A DNA stretch of 23,246 nt. Source: Anaerolineae bacterium (GTDB lineage: Bacteria > Chloroflexota > Anaerolineae > Promineifilales > Promineifilaceae). This document shows positions 1 to 7,613 of the stretch, one piece after another. Positions within the stretch are counted from its first letter, which is position 1; every line of letters starts with the position of its first letter. Under the pieces are notes generated by a model that saw only the letters and a program-made list of their open reading frames with translations, searched no databases and was not told the origin of the DNA. The position numbers and the translations under genes were made by a program. The stretch is from NCBI GenBank assembly GCA_028277515.1, contig JANQGC010000104.1, positions 1-23,246 of the forward strand. The letters are read 5' to 3'.

Positions 1-175
1 GTTGAAAGTGCAGCCCGGCCGCATCGGTTTGGTGAACGGTTAAGCCATTTTTGCTTTGGGTAAATGCTTGTTCCTCAAGGTTAGCTGATGAAGCAGTTGA
101 GGAAGAGACCAAAAAAAACACGATTAGAGCGATAACAAGAAAATAAGGAATACGATTAAATTGTTTGATTTTCAT
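1..175 (-). CDS. Secreted protein, N-terminal part only (runs off the left edge)
   Basis: Fifty-eight codons are visible from an ATG at 175 on the minus strand; the rest lies outside the window. The N-terminus is a classic signal peptide: positive residues (MKIKQFNR), a hydrophobic core (YFLVIALIVFFLV) and a small-residue stretch ending near SSSTASSA. The mature part begins around NLEEQAFTQSKNGLTVHQTDAAG. An AAAGG Shine-Dalgarno sits about 10 nt before the ATG. It lies on the same strand as, and downstream of, the PqqD-like and BY-kinase genes, so it may be an exported product of that cluster. Function cannot be named from 58 residues. The export signal is well supported; the family is unknown. 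Confidence 0.75.
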   Translation of the reverse strand, partial: MKIKQFNRIPYFLVIALIVFFLVSSSTASSANLEEQAFTQSKNGLTVHQTDAAGLHFQ

Positions 176-199
176 TTACTACTTACCTTTATCCAGGTA

Positions 200-280
200 C
201 TAACAATAAAATATTTGTATTATTCCTCCTGCTTGCTCGAATGAATTGATCAGTGCAACATATTCAATCTCTGTATACAT
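200..280 (-). CDS. Possible 26-aa small ORF between the PqqD-like and secreted genes
   Basis: On the minus strand an ATG at 280 opens 26 codons, ending in TAG at 200-202. The start of the peptide reads MYTEIEYVALINSFEQ, followed by AGGIIQIFYC. A G-rich stretch (GGGGG) lies 7 nt before the ATG, as a Shine-Dalgarno would. Part of that stretch can pair with CCCC about 20 nt further upstream. PqqD-like domains often bind leader peptides, so a short peptide beside one is worth noting. A 27-codon ORF can also occur by chance, and there is no homology evidence. Confidence 0.25.
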   Translation of the reverse strand: MYTEIEYVALINSFEQAGGIIQIFYC

Positions 281-341
281 ATTAAGACCCCCAGGATATA
301 TAATACTCTGTGGGGCCATAATGAAGATAATGAGTGTTTAA

Positions 342-353
342 CGGCTGATGCCG
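342..353 (-). terminator. Small hairpin after the PqqD-like gene, possible weak terminator
   Basis: CGGC-TGAT-GCCG forms a 4-bp GC stem just past the PqqD-like stop codon. A second imperfect GC dyad lies at about 289-315 (CCCCCAG against CTGTGGGG). Neither has a proper T-tract on the minus strand. They could end or attenuate the upstream transcript before the secreted-protein gene, but the evidence is weak. Confidence 0.2.
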
Positions 354-365
354 CTCCTTTAGGAT

Positions 366-653
366 TTAGGAGTGTTGAGACTCCCAAATTAAAATCCCAC
401 GTTCTGTTAAATCATCGAAAAACAGTTGAAGATCGCTTTTCGCCTGCTGTTGAGAAACTTCATAATTGGTAACTAAAAAGTTTTCGATGTCTCCCGTGTT
501 ATTTTCCTCAACTAATAATTGCCAAATGACAGTACCCATCTGATTCAAGACGCGCACTTCACCAGCGCCCGGTGAAACTACCACTGCATTATCATCCAAT
601 AAGCGCCATATGAGATCGGGGGCTACCCTGGGGGTGGTTAAAGTTGTATTCAT
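366..653 (-). CDS. PqqD-like (RRE-type) small protein
   Basis: A 95-aa protein with the PqqD-family pattern: residues 29-46 (GAGEVRVLNQMGTVIWQL) match the usual 'hxLNxxGxxIWxLL' strand-helix element. A helical region (IENFLVTNYEVSQQQAKSDLQLFFDDLTERGIL) completes the winged-helix fold. In characterised cases PqqD-like domains bind a peptide leader and present it to a modifying enzyme; in polysaccharide clusters their role is unclear. The ATG at 653 overlaps the stop of the upstream FN3-like gene (ATGA), so translation is probably coupled. No radical-SAM enzyme, HPr-kinase-like gene or other usual partner is inside the window, though one could lie past the left edge. Confidence 0.75.
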   Translation of the reverse strand: MNTTLTTPRVAPDLIWRLLDDNAVVVSPGAGEVRVLNQMGTVIWQLLVEENNTGDIENFLVTNYEVSQQQAKSDLQLFFDDLTERGILIWESQHS

Positions 654-1132
654 TCGTTTCTATCCTCCTTTAGTCCGGCCATGAATATCAAGAAGCCTAT
701 GATCGCACTTGTCGCCGTAAGGATCACTGCCCACCAAGTAACTTCAGGAACATCGTACTCAAACATATCTTCTTCATAGCGGTTTGTTGTTGAGTCATAT
801 TCTACTTCTTCAAGAAGGTAATAATATTTTTGTCCTGCCTCAACATTTTCATCAATAAAAGTATAGCTTGCACCCGAAACTGGGCTGCCCTGACTATCAA
901 TCATCTGCTCGGTATTGATTAAAATAAAATCACCGGCAGGGTCATTGCTTCTGTAAATATTAAAACCGGCCGTTTGCTGCTCGGTTGCTGTTTCCCATGT
1001 TATTTCAACCTTACTCGGTATGAAGAGCTGATAAGCCATTAATGCTGCTGCTAACAAGAGCCATAATATTCCAACCAGCATTAACAATTTACCAGAACGA
1101 CTTTTTTGGGGGGTTGTAGATTGATTGGTCAT
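650..1132 (-). CDS. Two-TM membrane protein with an FN3-like extracytoplasmic domain
   Basis: About 160 residues. Counting from the upstream TTG codon, there is a TM helix near residues 24-45 and a second near 141-162. Between them is a beta-rich domain starting VEITWETATEQQTAGFNIYR, the pattern of fibronectin type III-like modules common in secreted Chloroflexota and Bacteroidota proteins. The inter-helix domain is therefore probably outside the cell. The start is ambiguous. ATG at 1132 is preferred, although GGGG lies only 2 nt before it. An in-frame TTG at 1156 has AAAGGA about 12 nt upstream and would add eight residues. The 3' end overlaps the PqqD-like start by 4 nt. Specific function is unknown; context suggests a surface or exopolysaccharide role. 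Confidence 0.7.
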   Translation of the reverse strand: MTNQSTTPQKSRSGKLLMLVGILWLLLAAALMAYQLFIPSKVEITWETATEQQTAGFNIYRSNDPAGDFILINTEQMIDSQGSPVSGASYTFIDENVEAGQKYYYLLEEVEYDSTTNRYEEDMFEYDVPEVTWWAVILTATSAIIGFLIFMAGLKEDRNE

Positions 1133-1213
1133 TGCCCCAATTGATTTTTGCTGCAAAACAGATCCGAATCCTTTTGAATATTTTTTAGAAACCTAAAGGC
1201 TTTTGTATTTTTA

Positions 1214-2839
1214 CTAACCCGCAGATGTTACCTGGTCTTTAGACCGAATACGTTGCCGTTTTTTCTGTTTTTTATCATCCTGGGCATAGGTGTCATAGTA
1301 TTGGTAATAGTAATATCCACCATGACTTGGCTTTATGCGATTTAAGACGACTCCAAGTGGATGGGCATTGGTTTTCATAACCCTTTCAACGGCTTGAACT
1401 AACGTGTCCCTTCTTGTTTTTCCTACTTGAACAACAAAAAGTGTGCCATCAACCTGGGGCGACAGCACGGCCGCATCCGTTACAGTTAAAACTGGTGGAG
1501 TGTCAAACACCAGGACATCAGCCTCGTCATATAATTCATCAATGAGATTTTGCATTCTTTGTGAACTTAATATTTCAGCGGGATTGGGTGGGATTGGACC
1601 GCTCGATAAAATCCTTAACCCTTTAATTTTTGTATTTTGGAGATGAAAGGTAACGGGAGTTTCGTTATCTAATAATGCAGTTGTTAAGCCGCGATTATTG
1701 CCAACCGATAAGATTTTATGCTGGACCGGGCGACGGAGGTCTGAATCAATTATGACGACACGTTTCCCTGCCTGGGCCATAACAATGGCTAAGTTAGCGG
1801 CAGTTGTAGATTTCCCTTCTCCAGGTGAGCCGCTTGTCACCACGATGCTGCGCAATGCGCCATCAATCGCTGAAAACCCAAGATTTGTTCTTAACACGCG
1901 GTAGGCTTCCGATAAAGGGTCGCGAGGGCTGGTGAAGGCAATGATACTCTCACTCGGATCACTGGCCTTGATCTGGGCAATGGCCCCCAAAGTTGATAAT
2001 TTCGTGTCTGCCAGAACTTGTTCCTGCGATTTAACTGTATCGTCGAGATATTCAATAAGAAATATGAGACCCACGGCAACCAGGGAACCAATAATTATTG
2101 CTAAAATCGTATTAGTCAAAATATTAGGCCGGATAGGCGTGGTTGATGGTTGGGCAGTCTCGATCAGCACAATATTGCTGCTCTCTTTTGCCTGCGCCTG
2201 TTGTAGTTGATTTAGATTGTTAAAAGCTTCGGTATAACGAACTTGCGCTTCATTTAATTGCGTTCTCAATCGAGACAATGCTGTTGTTTGTTCATCTGAA
2301 TTTGCATCTTCAAAGGTTTGAATAGAATTTTCCAGATTTTCAATTTCTACTGAAATAGTTTCCATTCGCTGCTGCCAATTGCCAATTGGCTCAGCATAAC
2401 GCAGGTTCTCGCGAATTTGATTTTGGGTGATGAAAACCTCGCCAACGGTATTAGCGATGGTAGCTGCCCGCTGGGGATCGGTGTCTTCAGTGGTTATGAC
2501 TAATATTTGGGTGTCCAAAGGGGCATTGACTGAAACTTTTCTGCGCAGTTCTCCAACAGAATATGGTAGGTCTAATTTTTCAATTGTTTCCTCCAGAACA
2601 GGTCTGGCGGTTGCGATTTCAACATATGTTTGGGCTAATTTTTGTTCCGTTAGCAGCTTTGAATATTCGTTTGAATTATTTGATCCAGGAGCTTCGTCAA
2701 TGAGATAGCGTGATCGCGCTGAATATACTGGGGTCATGTTGCTGCTGATAAAATATGCAGCTCCTCCAGCAACGATTGCACCTAATATAACGAGCCATAT
2801 CCATCGTCTTAGTACACCCAAATAGCGTTTCAATTCCAT
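1214..2839 (-). CDS. Polysaccharide copolymerase / BY-kinase (Wzz plus CpsD/CapB-type tyrosine kinase)
   Basis: A 541-aa single-chain bacterial tyrosine kinase of the Wzc type. Residues 1-100 hold the Wzz-type N-terminus with TM1 at about 14-32. Residues 150-220 are helical and probably coiled. TM2 spans about 240-263. The cytoplasmic kinase follows: Walker A SGSPGEGKST (336-345, K343), Walker A' VVIIDSDLRRP (361-371, D365 and D367) and Walker B VLVFDTPP (D446). The C-terminus carries a tyrosine cluster (Y509-Y512, Y514, Y515, Y518), the usual autophosphorylation tail. Such proteins control chain length and export of capsule or exopolysaccharide. A GGAG Shine-Dalgarno lies about 8 nt before the ATG, and the upstream small membrane gene ends 22 nt away, so co-transcription is likely. 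No glycosyltransferase or Wzx/Wzy gene is adjacent in the window. Confidence 0.93.
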   Translation of the reverse strand: MELKRYLGVLRRWIWLVILGAIVAGGAAYFISSNMTPVYSARSRYLIDEAPGSNNSNEYSKLLTEQKLAQTYVEIATARPVLEETIEKLDLPYSVGELRRKVSVNAPLDTQILVITTEDTDPQRAATIANTVGEVFITQNQIRENLRYAEPIGNWQQRMETISVEIENLENSIQTFEDANSDEQTTALSRLRTQLNEAQVRYTEAFNNLNQLQQAQAKESSNIVLIETAQPSTTPIRPNILTNTILAIIIGSLVAVGLIFLIEYLDDTVKSQEQVLADTKLSTLGAIAQIKASDPSESIIAFTSPRDPLSEAYRVLRTNLGFSAIDGALRSIVVTSGSPGEGKSTTAANLAIVMAQAGKRVVIIDSDLRRPVQHKILSVGNNRGLTTALLDNETPVTFHLQNTKIKGLRILSSGPIPPNPAEILSSQRMQNLIDELYDEADVLVFDTPPVLTVTDAAVLSPQVDGTLFVVQVGKTRRDTLVQAVERVMKTNAHPLGVVLNRIKPSHGGYYYYQYYDTYAQDDKKQKKRQRIRSKDQVTSAG

Positions 2840-2861
2840 TATTTGCTCCTGCTCAATTGAT

Positions 2862-3140
2862 TCATTTCCTGTAAGAAATCAACAGGCTTGCAAAGGCGAT
2901 TAAACTTAAGACAGACCAGAGAATTGTTTCCCAGGTGGCCTGACTTGTTCCTGCTAAGCCAATGGTGATCAACATGATGCTCAACCATAAAGCTCGCTGA
3001 AAGCTTAATCCATTTAATTGCCTTCGCAATTGCAGTCCGTCTTGTTCTGCCTGCCAAATATTGTAGCTAAGAGCAGCTAATAAAGTGGCCAGGCCAACGA
3101 TCCAAAAGCTATTGAATATTACAGACTGCCAGTTGATCAT
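2862..3140 (-). CDS. Small hydrophobic membrane protein upstream of the BY-kinase
   Basis: A 92-aa protein with three likely TM segments (about 8-26, 48-66 and 70-88) and a short polar loop rich in Q, R and E between the first two. It begins MINWQSVIFNSFW. It ends 22 nt before the BY-kinase start on the same strand and appears to be the first gene of the transcript. There is no Shine-Dalgarno; a TATACT box ends 7 nt before the ATG, which suggests a leaderless or nearly leaderless mRNA. I do not recognise a family. A competing frame at 2839-3057 is less hydrophobic, overlaps the kinase start codon and is less likely. Confidence 0.65.
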   Translation of the reverse strand: MINWQSVIFNSFWIVGLATLLAALSYNIWQAEQDGLQLRRQLNGLSFQRALWLSIMLITIGLAGTSQATWETILWSVLSLIAFASLLISYRK

Positions 3141-3147
3141 TATGGAA

Positions 3148-3153
3148 AGTATA
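3148..3153 (-). promoter_or_regulatory. -10 box of the BY-kinase transcript, leaderless type
   Basis: On the minus strand TGC-TATACT forms an extended -10 element, and its last base is 7 nt from the ATG at 3140. Initiation at the usual distance would place +1 at or within a base of the start codon. The -35 region (TGTAAT at the right distance) is poor, as is common with extended -10 promoters. Confidence 0.5.
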
Positions 3154-3408
3154 GCATAAGCAAAATAGCGATTACAGAAAAATGGCGTGAAAGAATTTGG
3201 AAAAATTACCTAATAAATTCGATATTTTTGCGTAAAGACCTCTGCGGGAAAATGAATTACAATAATTTTTAGTTCTGCAAAAAGGTTATGATTTGGTTAT
3301 AAATTGTACCAATGCTGTTTCGCAGATTACAAATTAGGATGTCGTCGATATGCGATCTCATACTGTATACTCATAATGCTGAATGGCGTTCAAGCTAGGG
3401 TGATATTT

Positions 3409-4785
3409 ATGGCAAAACAAAGAACTCAATATCAATGTCAGTCTTGTGGCCGAATTACACCAGCTTTTATGGGGAAATGCCCACGGTGTGGCAAGTTTGA
3501 CACGATGGTTGAGCAAATTATTGAGGATCCAAGAGAATCACGCGCCGGGCGAACAAAAAAACTAAACCAGAGTGAAGCTGTCAGGTTAGCTGATGTCAAA
3601 TCTGATGGTGTTGCGAGACTGGATTTGCCAATCGCCGAATTTTCCCGGGTGCTGGGTGGAGGTATGGTTCCGGGATCACTCGTTCTTGTCGGTGGAGATC
3701 CGGGTATTGGAAAATCCACTCTGCTGCTAGAGGTAGCTTCGTTGGTTGCCAATTTGCATGGTAAGGCTCTGTATGTTTCCGGCGAAGAGAGCGCGCGGCA
3801 GATTAAAATGCGGGCTGACCGGTTAAGTTTAAAGGCTGAAGATTTATTCCTGGTAACGGAAACAAATCTAGGCTCAATATTAGAACATGTTTCGACCGTC
3901 AATCCCCTGCTGTTGATTGTTGATAGTATTCAAACCACTTATGTTGAAGAATCCCGATCTGCGGCGGGTAGTGTGAGCCAGGTGAGACAATGTGCCTCTC
4001 GATTTCAAGAGCTGGCTAAGGAGTCGGGAATCACCGTCATTCTAGTCGGCCACGTGACCAAAGAAGGTACTATCGCCGGGCCAAGAGTATTAGAGCATAT
4101 CGTAGACACCGTCTTATACCTTGAGGGGGATCAATTCCATCGCTACCGGTTGCTGCGCAGCGTAAAAAATCGTTTTGGAGCGACCAGTGAAGTGGGCGTG
4201 TTTGAAATGGCGGAAAAAGGAATGATGGAGGTTCCCAATCCATCTGAGGCATTTTTGGCTGAACGACAAGTCAATGCCCCGGGATCGGCCATTGCTGTCA
4301 CTTTAGAAGGCACACGGCCGCTTTTGGTTGAAATCCAGGCTCTGGCCAGTTCAACGACCTTTCCTAATCCACGCAGGACGGCGAATGGTATTGATTATAA
4401 TCGCCTGCTTTTATTAACGGCCGTCTTGAGCCGGCGGGTTCGGGTTGCCCTGCATGATAAGGATGTGTTTGTCAATGTCGTTGGCGGGCTGCAGATAAAG
4501 GAACCGGCTGCAGACCTGGCAGTGGCTCTGGCCATTGCCGGCAGTATCGCCGACAGGCCGGCCAGGGCAGATACAGCGGTTATTGGCGAAATTGGTTTGA
4601 GTGGTGAGCTACGTACCGTGGGGCAGTTAGAGGCTCGCTTGAAAGAGGCTCATAAATTAGGTTTCGGCCGTTGTATTATTCCACGCTCGCCTCGCCAACG
4701 TTCTTTTGACACGCCGAAAGGGTTTGAAGTCGTCATTTGCCGGACATTGAGAGAGGCAATTGATGCGGCTTTATTGAAACCATGA
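3409..4785 (+). CDS. radA: DNA repair protein RadA (Sms)
   Basis: A 458-aa RecA-like helicase and branch-migration factor that processes recombination intermediates. The N-terminal zinc finger is CQSC...CPRC (C10, C13, C24, C27). Walker A is GGDPGIGKST (95-104). The RadA-specific KNRFG motif is at 253-257. The C-terminal third is the Lon-protease-like domain (residues from LLVEIQALASS onward, including DLAVALAIAGS and IGEIGLSGELR). I chose the ATG at 3409: AGGGTG lies about 6 nt upstream, the protein then starts at the zinc finger, and the length matches the family (about 450-460). The open frame extends upstream to 3304, but that part is not conserved-looking. The gene is monocistronic and converges on the GH99-like gene. 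Confidence 0.97.
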   Translation: MAKQRTQYQCQSCGRITPAFMGKCPRCGKFDTMVEQIIEDPRESRAGRTKKLNQSEAVRLADVKSDGVARLDLPIAEFSRVLGGGMVPGSLVLVGGDPGIGKSTLLLEVASLVANLHGKALYVSGEESARQIKMRADRLSLKAEDLFLVTETNLGSILEHVSTVNPLLLIVDSIQTTYVEESRSAAGSVSQVRQCASRFQELAKESGITVILVGHVTKEGTIAGPRVLEHIVDTVLYLEGDQFHRYRLLRSVKNRFGATSEVGVFEMAEKGMMEVPNPSEAFLAERQVNAPGSAIAVTLEGTRPLLVEIQALASSTTFPNPRRTANGIDYNRLLLLTAVLSRRVRVALHDKDVFVNVVGGLQIKEPAADLAVALAIAGSIADRPARADTAVIGEIGLSGELRTVGQLEARLKEAHKLGFGRCIIPRSPRQRSFDTPKGFEVVICRTLREAIDAALLKP

Positions 4786-4793
4786 TCGATCAC

Positions 4794-4840
4794 CTTCAAA
4801 AGGCGGACAGTAATCAGTGGCCTGTCATTATCTTTTGAAG
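4794..4840. terminator. Bidirectional hairpin between radA and the GH99-like gene
   Basis: CTTCAAAAG (4794-4802) pairs perfectly with CTTTTGAAG (4832-4840). An inner GACAG/CTGTC stem (4806-4810 with 4822-4826) continues the helix. It lies where the two genes converge, and its right arm is inside the last codons of the GH99-like gene. Neither strand has a good T-tract after the stem, so it may act as an RNA 3'-end stabiliser or a Rho-assisted terminator instead of a classic intrinsic one. Confidence 0.5.
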
Positions 4841-6708
4841 AGTAGATACAAGCCTCCGATGAGGGCGCATAATCCGAAGACCGCAAAAGCGGCCGGCTGC
4901 CATAAGGGCATTTGTTCCAGATCAAAATCAGGCGAAGCAGGTGCTGTGACTGTAGCAGCGGGGAGTTCTGCGACCGCGACACTTGTCGCGGAAGCGGATG
5001 GGGTCAAGCTGGGTGTCGGTGAATTTTCGGCCGTAGGAGAAATCTCCGGCGTCATGGTTTCTCCGGGCAGGTTGGTTGACCCTCCTACTTCTTCAGGCTG
5101 GGGTTGAAAGCCTACGATGACCTCATCTCCTATTTGGAGAACGCTGTTTTCGCTAAGCCCGCTAAGCTCAAAAAATTGATCCAGAGTCAAATCGTAGGTG
5201 GCAGCTATCCCAAAAAAGGAGTCACCTGACTTAACGGTATGGATAATTGTCCCATCAGGTCTGACTTTGGCTTGCGGATAATCCGGTAAAGGCACCGATC
5301 CATCGGGCAAGATTGAATAGCCAAGAACGATTTGCTGGCCAACTTGAATAACGGTATTGTCATCCAGATTATTCATAGAGTAAAGGTTGTCCAGAGTCAA
5401 TCCAAACCTCTGGGCAATGAGACTTAAAGATTCCCCGGCATTTATCGTATAAATAATTTGCCCATCCGGTTGGGCGGTTGGAGAGGCGATGGGAGTTGCT
5501 GTATTCAATGGCGTCGGTGTGGGTGATGGTGCTGGGGCGTCGGTAGGCGTTCCTACCGGCGTTGTAGACGCATTCGTTTGAGCCTCAACGTTGGCTGATT
5601 GCCCCTCAACTTTATTTGGTTCATCCTCGGGCTGAATAGGATCAATATTTGATTCAGTTGGTTGCGGTGGAGGGGATGGAGGCACGGCAATGCTGCCACT
5701 TTTATAGGCTGAACTCAGTTGGGCGGTTAGATCGAGGTAAGTGCGGCCGAATTCTGTGCTGGGTTCAATGTTGCTTCCCTCTGCCCATTCGTTGTAAGAG
5801 GTGATGATTAACATATCCGGCGCGCTGGCGGCCGCACCGGCAAAGCTAGATTGGTAATAGGCGCCACCTGCTCGATCGCGGTAAAAAGAGGCATCGCCTC
5901 TGCCAAGGTGTGTATCATTCCATCCAGGCATCGCTGTTGCCACCCAATATTTATAGGCGCCGTAGGTGGCTGAAGCAGCACGCGTGTTGGAAGCCCAACT
6001 GGCAGCAGTGCCTGCAGGATCGGCCGACCAGGCCGTATTATACAAATGCAGCCCATCAAATGTTTCCAGGTAAGCAGTGTTTGTGCCTTCGGCAATCCAA
6101 ATCGTTTCTCTTCCCGGATCGGCCGCGGCACGGATTTGGGACCATTCCGCAGGGCTTAATGTCCAATTGGCCCAGAAAAAGATGACAGGTTTTCCGTCAA
6201 TACGCAGGTAAGCAGGATGGTGAACATGCGTAGTGAGCAATGTTTGTAGAGCAGAGATGCGATCGGCATTGCTGCTAAAAAAGGGGCTGGCGGTTTCAAA
6301 ATCCACGGCCGCTTTAAATCCACTGCTGCCGGCCGCATTCAACAAGGTTTGAAAATTTGTTTCGGTCTGGTTGTTTTCGGTCTGTGGCCCATACCAACTC
6401 TGAACAAAACCATCAATGCCGGCCCCTTGCGCTTCGCCAACATGTCTTTGTATCGTTCCCGCGTCTGTTGAAAAATAAGGATTTGGTGGTTGATGAGCAG
6501 TTTTTCCGGGTCCGAAAGATTCGGGACTATACCAGGCATAATAGAAAGCCAAAACCAAATTTGTTTGACCTTGTGCTTGCAAGGGAGGCGATGCTTCAAA
6601 GGACAGTATGGCTAGGAATAACATGATGAAAAGGGTGATTTTCATCGGAAACAAGAATTTCATTGATTTGATATGATGTTTCAAAACGCAAATTAAGTTT
6701 TCAATCAT
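4828..6708 (-). CDS. Secreted GH99-like glycosidase with two LysM domains and a C-terminal TM anchor
   Basis: A 626-aa protein. A signal sequence lies in the first ~46 residues (core [12 protein letters not shown], end LQAQG). A glycoside-hydrolase domain of the GH99/GH71-like type spans about 50-350, opening [12 protein letters not shown] and closing with the hallmark [12 protein letters not shown]. Characterised GH99 enzymes are endo-alpha-mannosidases or mannanases, so an alpha-mannan-like substrate is plausible but unproven. A Pro/Thr linker leads to LysM1 (about 418-465) and LysM2 (about 487-534), which bind GlcNAc-containing glycans such as peptidoglycan. A second P/T/S-rich stalk and a C-terminal TM segment with a short basic tail (LLFKR) anchor it. 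The start is uncertain: ATGs at 6708, 6663 and 6645 all lack a Shine-Dalgarno, and the later two give a more typical signal peptide. Confidence 0.85.
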   Translation of the reverse strand: MIENLICVLKHHIKSMKFLFPMKITLFIMLFLAILSFEASPPLQAQGQTNLVLAFYYAWYSPESFGPGKTAHQPPNPYFSTDAGTIQRHVGEAQGAGIDGFVQSWYGPQTENNQTETNFQTLLNAAGSSGFKAAVDFETASPFFSSNADRISALQTLLTTHVHHPAYLRIDGKPVIFFWANWTLSPAEWSQIRAAADPGRETIWIAEGTNTAYLETFDGLHLYNTAWSADPAGTAASWASNTRAASATYGAYKYWVATAMPGWNDTHLGRGDASFYRDRAGGAYYQSSFAGAAASAPDMLIITSYNEWAEGSNIEPSTEFGRTYLDLTAQLSSAYKSGSIAVPPSPPPQPTESNIDPIQPEDEPNKVEGQSANVEAQTNASTTPVGTPTDAPAPSPTPTPLNTATPIASPTAQPDGQIIYTINAGESLSLIAQRFGLTLDNLYSMNNLDDNTVIQVGQQIVLGYSILPDGSVPLPDYPQAKVRPDGTIIHTVKSGDSFFGIAATYDLTLDQFFELSGLSENSVLQIGDEVIVGFQPQPEEVGGSTNLPGETMTPEISPTAENSPTPSLTPSASATSVAVAELPAATVTAPASPDFDLEQMPLWQPAAFAVFGLCALIGGLYLLFKR

Positions 6709-6767
6709 AAATAGAAGTTGAGTGAATTGATGATTTATTAATCGAGGCTGGAAAATTTATTAATTTT

Positions 6768-6796
6768 TTTGTAGTTTTTATTGATTGTGATATTAT
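6768..6796 (+). promoter_or_regulatory. Candidate promoter for rpsF-rpsR
   Basis: TTTGTA (6768-6773), a 17-bp spacer and TATTAT (6791-6796) form a reasonable sigma70-like promoter ahead of rpsF. The spacing is ideal but the -35 is weak. Transcription from here would give a leader of about 115 nt. Confidence 0.35.
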
Positions 6797-6805
6797 CCTC
6801 AACTC

Positions 6806-6892
6806 GTTGCACAGCAACAGCACAATTGAATAGTTGTTAATGTTAGCTGTTTTCCGCTCTTATATTGATATAAGGGCAAAACTCGCCCGAGT
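6806..6892 (+). promoter_or_regulatory. Structured rpsF leader with three hairpins
   Basis: Three stems can form in the leader. GTTGC-ACA-GCAAC lies at 6806-6818. A 9-bp stem with one T.G pair and a TTGA loop lies at 6856-6877. ACTC-GCCC-GAGT lies at 6881-6892 and carries CCG. Many bacteria have an S6:S18-binding leader before rpsF with a CCG-containing element that gives feedback control. This leader is in the right place, but I cannot align it to the consensus by eye. Confidence 0.35.
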
Positions 6893-6920
6893 AATTCCAA
6901 GGAAAGGAGGTTAATGCAAC

Positions 6921-7214
6921 GTGCGAGAATACGAAATTACCATCATTATACAACCACAATTAGAAGAGGGTGAGCGAGACAAGCTCATTGACCGTGTAAG
7001 TGACCTGCTGGTTCCTGGTGCTGAAGAGGACCAAAAACCAGTCATTAACGATTGGGGTTTGCGCCGTATGGCTTATCCAATTGAAAAGAATAAAGAAGGT
7101 TACTACGTCATGTATGAGGCTAATGTCGACCCGACGCGTATTGCTGAAATTGAACGCAGCCTGCAGTTCACAGAAGATCTTCTGCGCTATTTGAGCGTTC
7201 GAAAAGAAGTATAA
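6921..7214 (+). CDS. rpsF: 30S ribosomal protein bS6
   Basis: A 97-aa protein with the S6 fold signature: MREYEITIIIQP at the start, WGLRRMAYPIEKNKEGYYVMYEA in the middle and LRYLSVRK at the end. It binds 16S rRNA together with bS18. The start is GTG at 6921, with a strong Shine-Dalgarno (GGAAAGGAGG, 6901-6910) exactly 10 nt upstream. An ATG at 6914 is out of frame. rpsR follows after 92 nt. The usual ssb gene between rpsF and rpsR is absent here. Confidence 0.97.
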   Translation: MREYEITIIIQPQLEEGERDKLIDRVSDLLVPGAEEDQKPVINDWGLRRMAYPIEKNKEGYYVMYEANVDPTRIAEIERSLQFTEDLLRYLSVRKEV

Positions 7215-7256
7215 GCGGATCTCTCAGCCAATACTTGAAATGAGATGGTTTGAATT

Positions 7257-7277
7257 ATTGGGATTATATTCCCCAAT
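7257..7277 (+). other. Intercistronic hairpin between rpsF and rpsR
   Basis: ATTGGG and CCCAAT pair perfectly around a 9-nt loop, extendable by a T.G and a T-A pair. The structure lies about 20 nt before the rpsR Shine-Dalgarno, in the place where ssb usually sits. It could adjust the rpsF/rpsR ratio or stabilise the mRNA. No T-tract follows. Confidence 0.35.
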
Positions 7278-7306
7278 GATTGACCATTTATTTAGGAGAT
7301 TTATTG

Positions 7307-7561
7307 ATGCAAGAATCAAGAGGATCTAGAAGGGGTCAGCGAGGAAGAATGCGTTCTCGTCGTAGAATTTGTGCATTTTGTGTTGACCATGTCGAGTTCA
7401 TTGATTACAAAGATCAGGAAATGTTAAAGCGTTATGTTAACGAGTTCGGTCGTATAAGACCGCGTCGCCAAACGGGTACATGTGCAAAGCACCAACGAAG
7501 TTTGGCCAAGGCCATCAAGCGCGCTCGTCATATCGCATTATTACCTTTTGTTTCCGAATAG
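7307..7561 (+). CDS. rpsR: 30S ribosomal protein bS18, zinc-ligand (C+) form
   Basis: An 84-aa protein; the core from about residue 38 ([20 protein letters not shown]) is diagnostic of bS18, the partner of bS6 on the 30S platform. It keeps C22 and C25 (CAFC) and C59 with H62 (CAKH), the paired ligands of the zinc-binding form; many bacteria have lost these. The N-terminus is Arg/Gly-rich. I chose the ATG at 7307 because TAGGAGA lies about 8 nt upstream; an in-frame ATG at 7280 has no Shine-Dalgarno and would add nine atypical residues. Confidence 0.96.
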   Translation: MQESRGSRRGQRGRMRSRRRICAFCVDHVEFIDYKDQEMLKRYVNEFGRIRPRRQTGTCAKHQRSLAKAIKRARHIALLPFVSE

Positions 7562-7613
7562 TTAGCAATCAGATCGGCTCTTTGTTCCGAAGCGCTGATC
7601 TATTTGATTCGGT

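Noticed and set aside
2839..3057. Minus-strand 72-codon frame competing with the small membrane protein
   Set aside because: It overlaps the kinase start codon and shows the scrambled composition of a shadow frame, while the other frame gives three clean TM segments.
3304..3408. N-terminal extension of RadA
   Set aside because: The strong Shine-Dalgarno and the zinc-finger N-terminus fix the start at 3409; the extra 35 codons are not family-like.
3438..3902. Minus-strand open frame of 154 codons inside radA
   Set aside because: It is fully antisense to radA, with no start signals and no family pattern.
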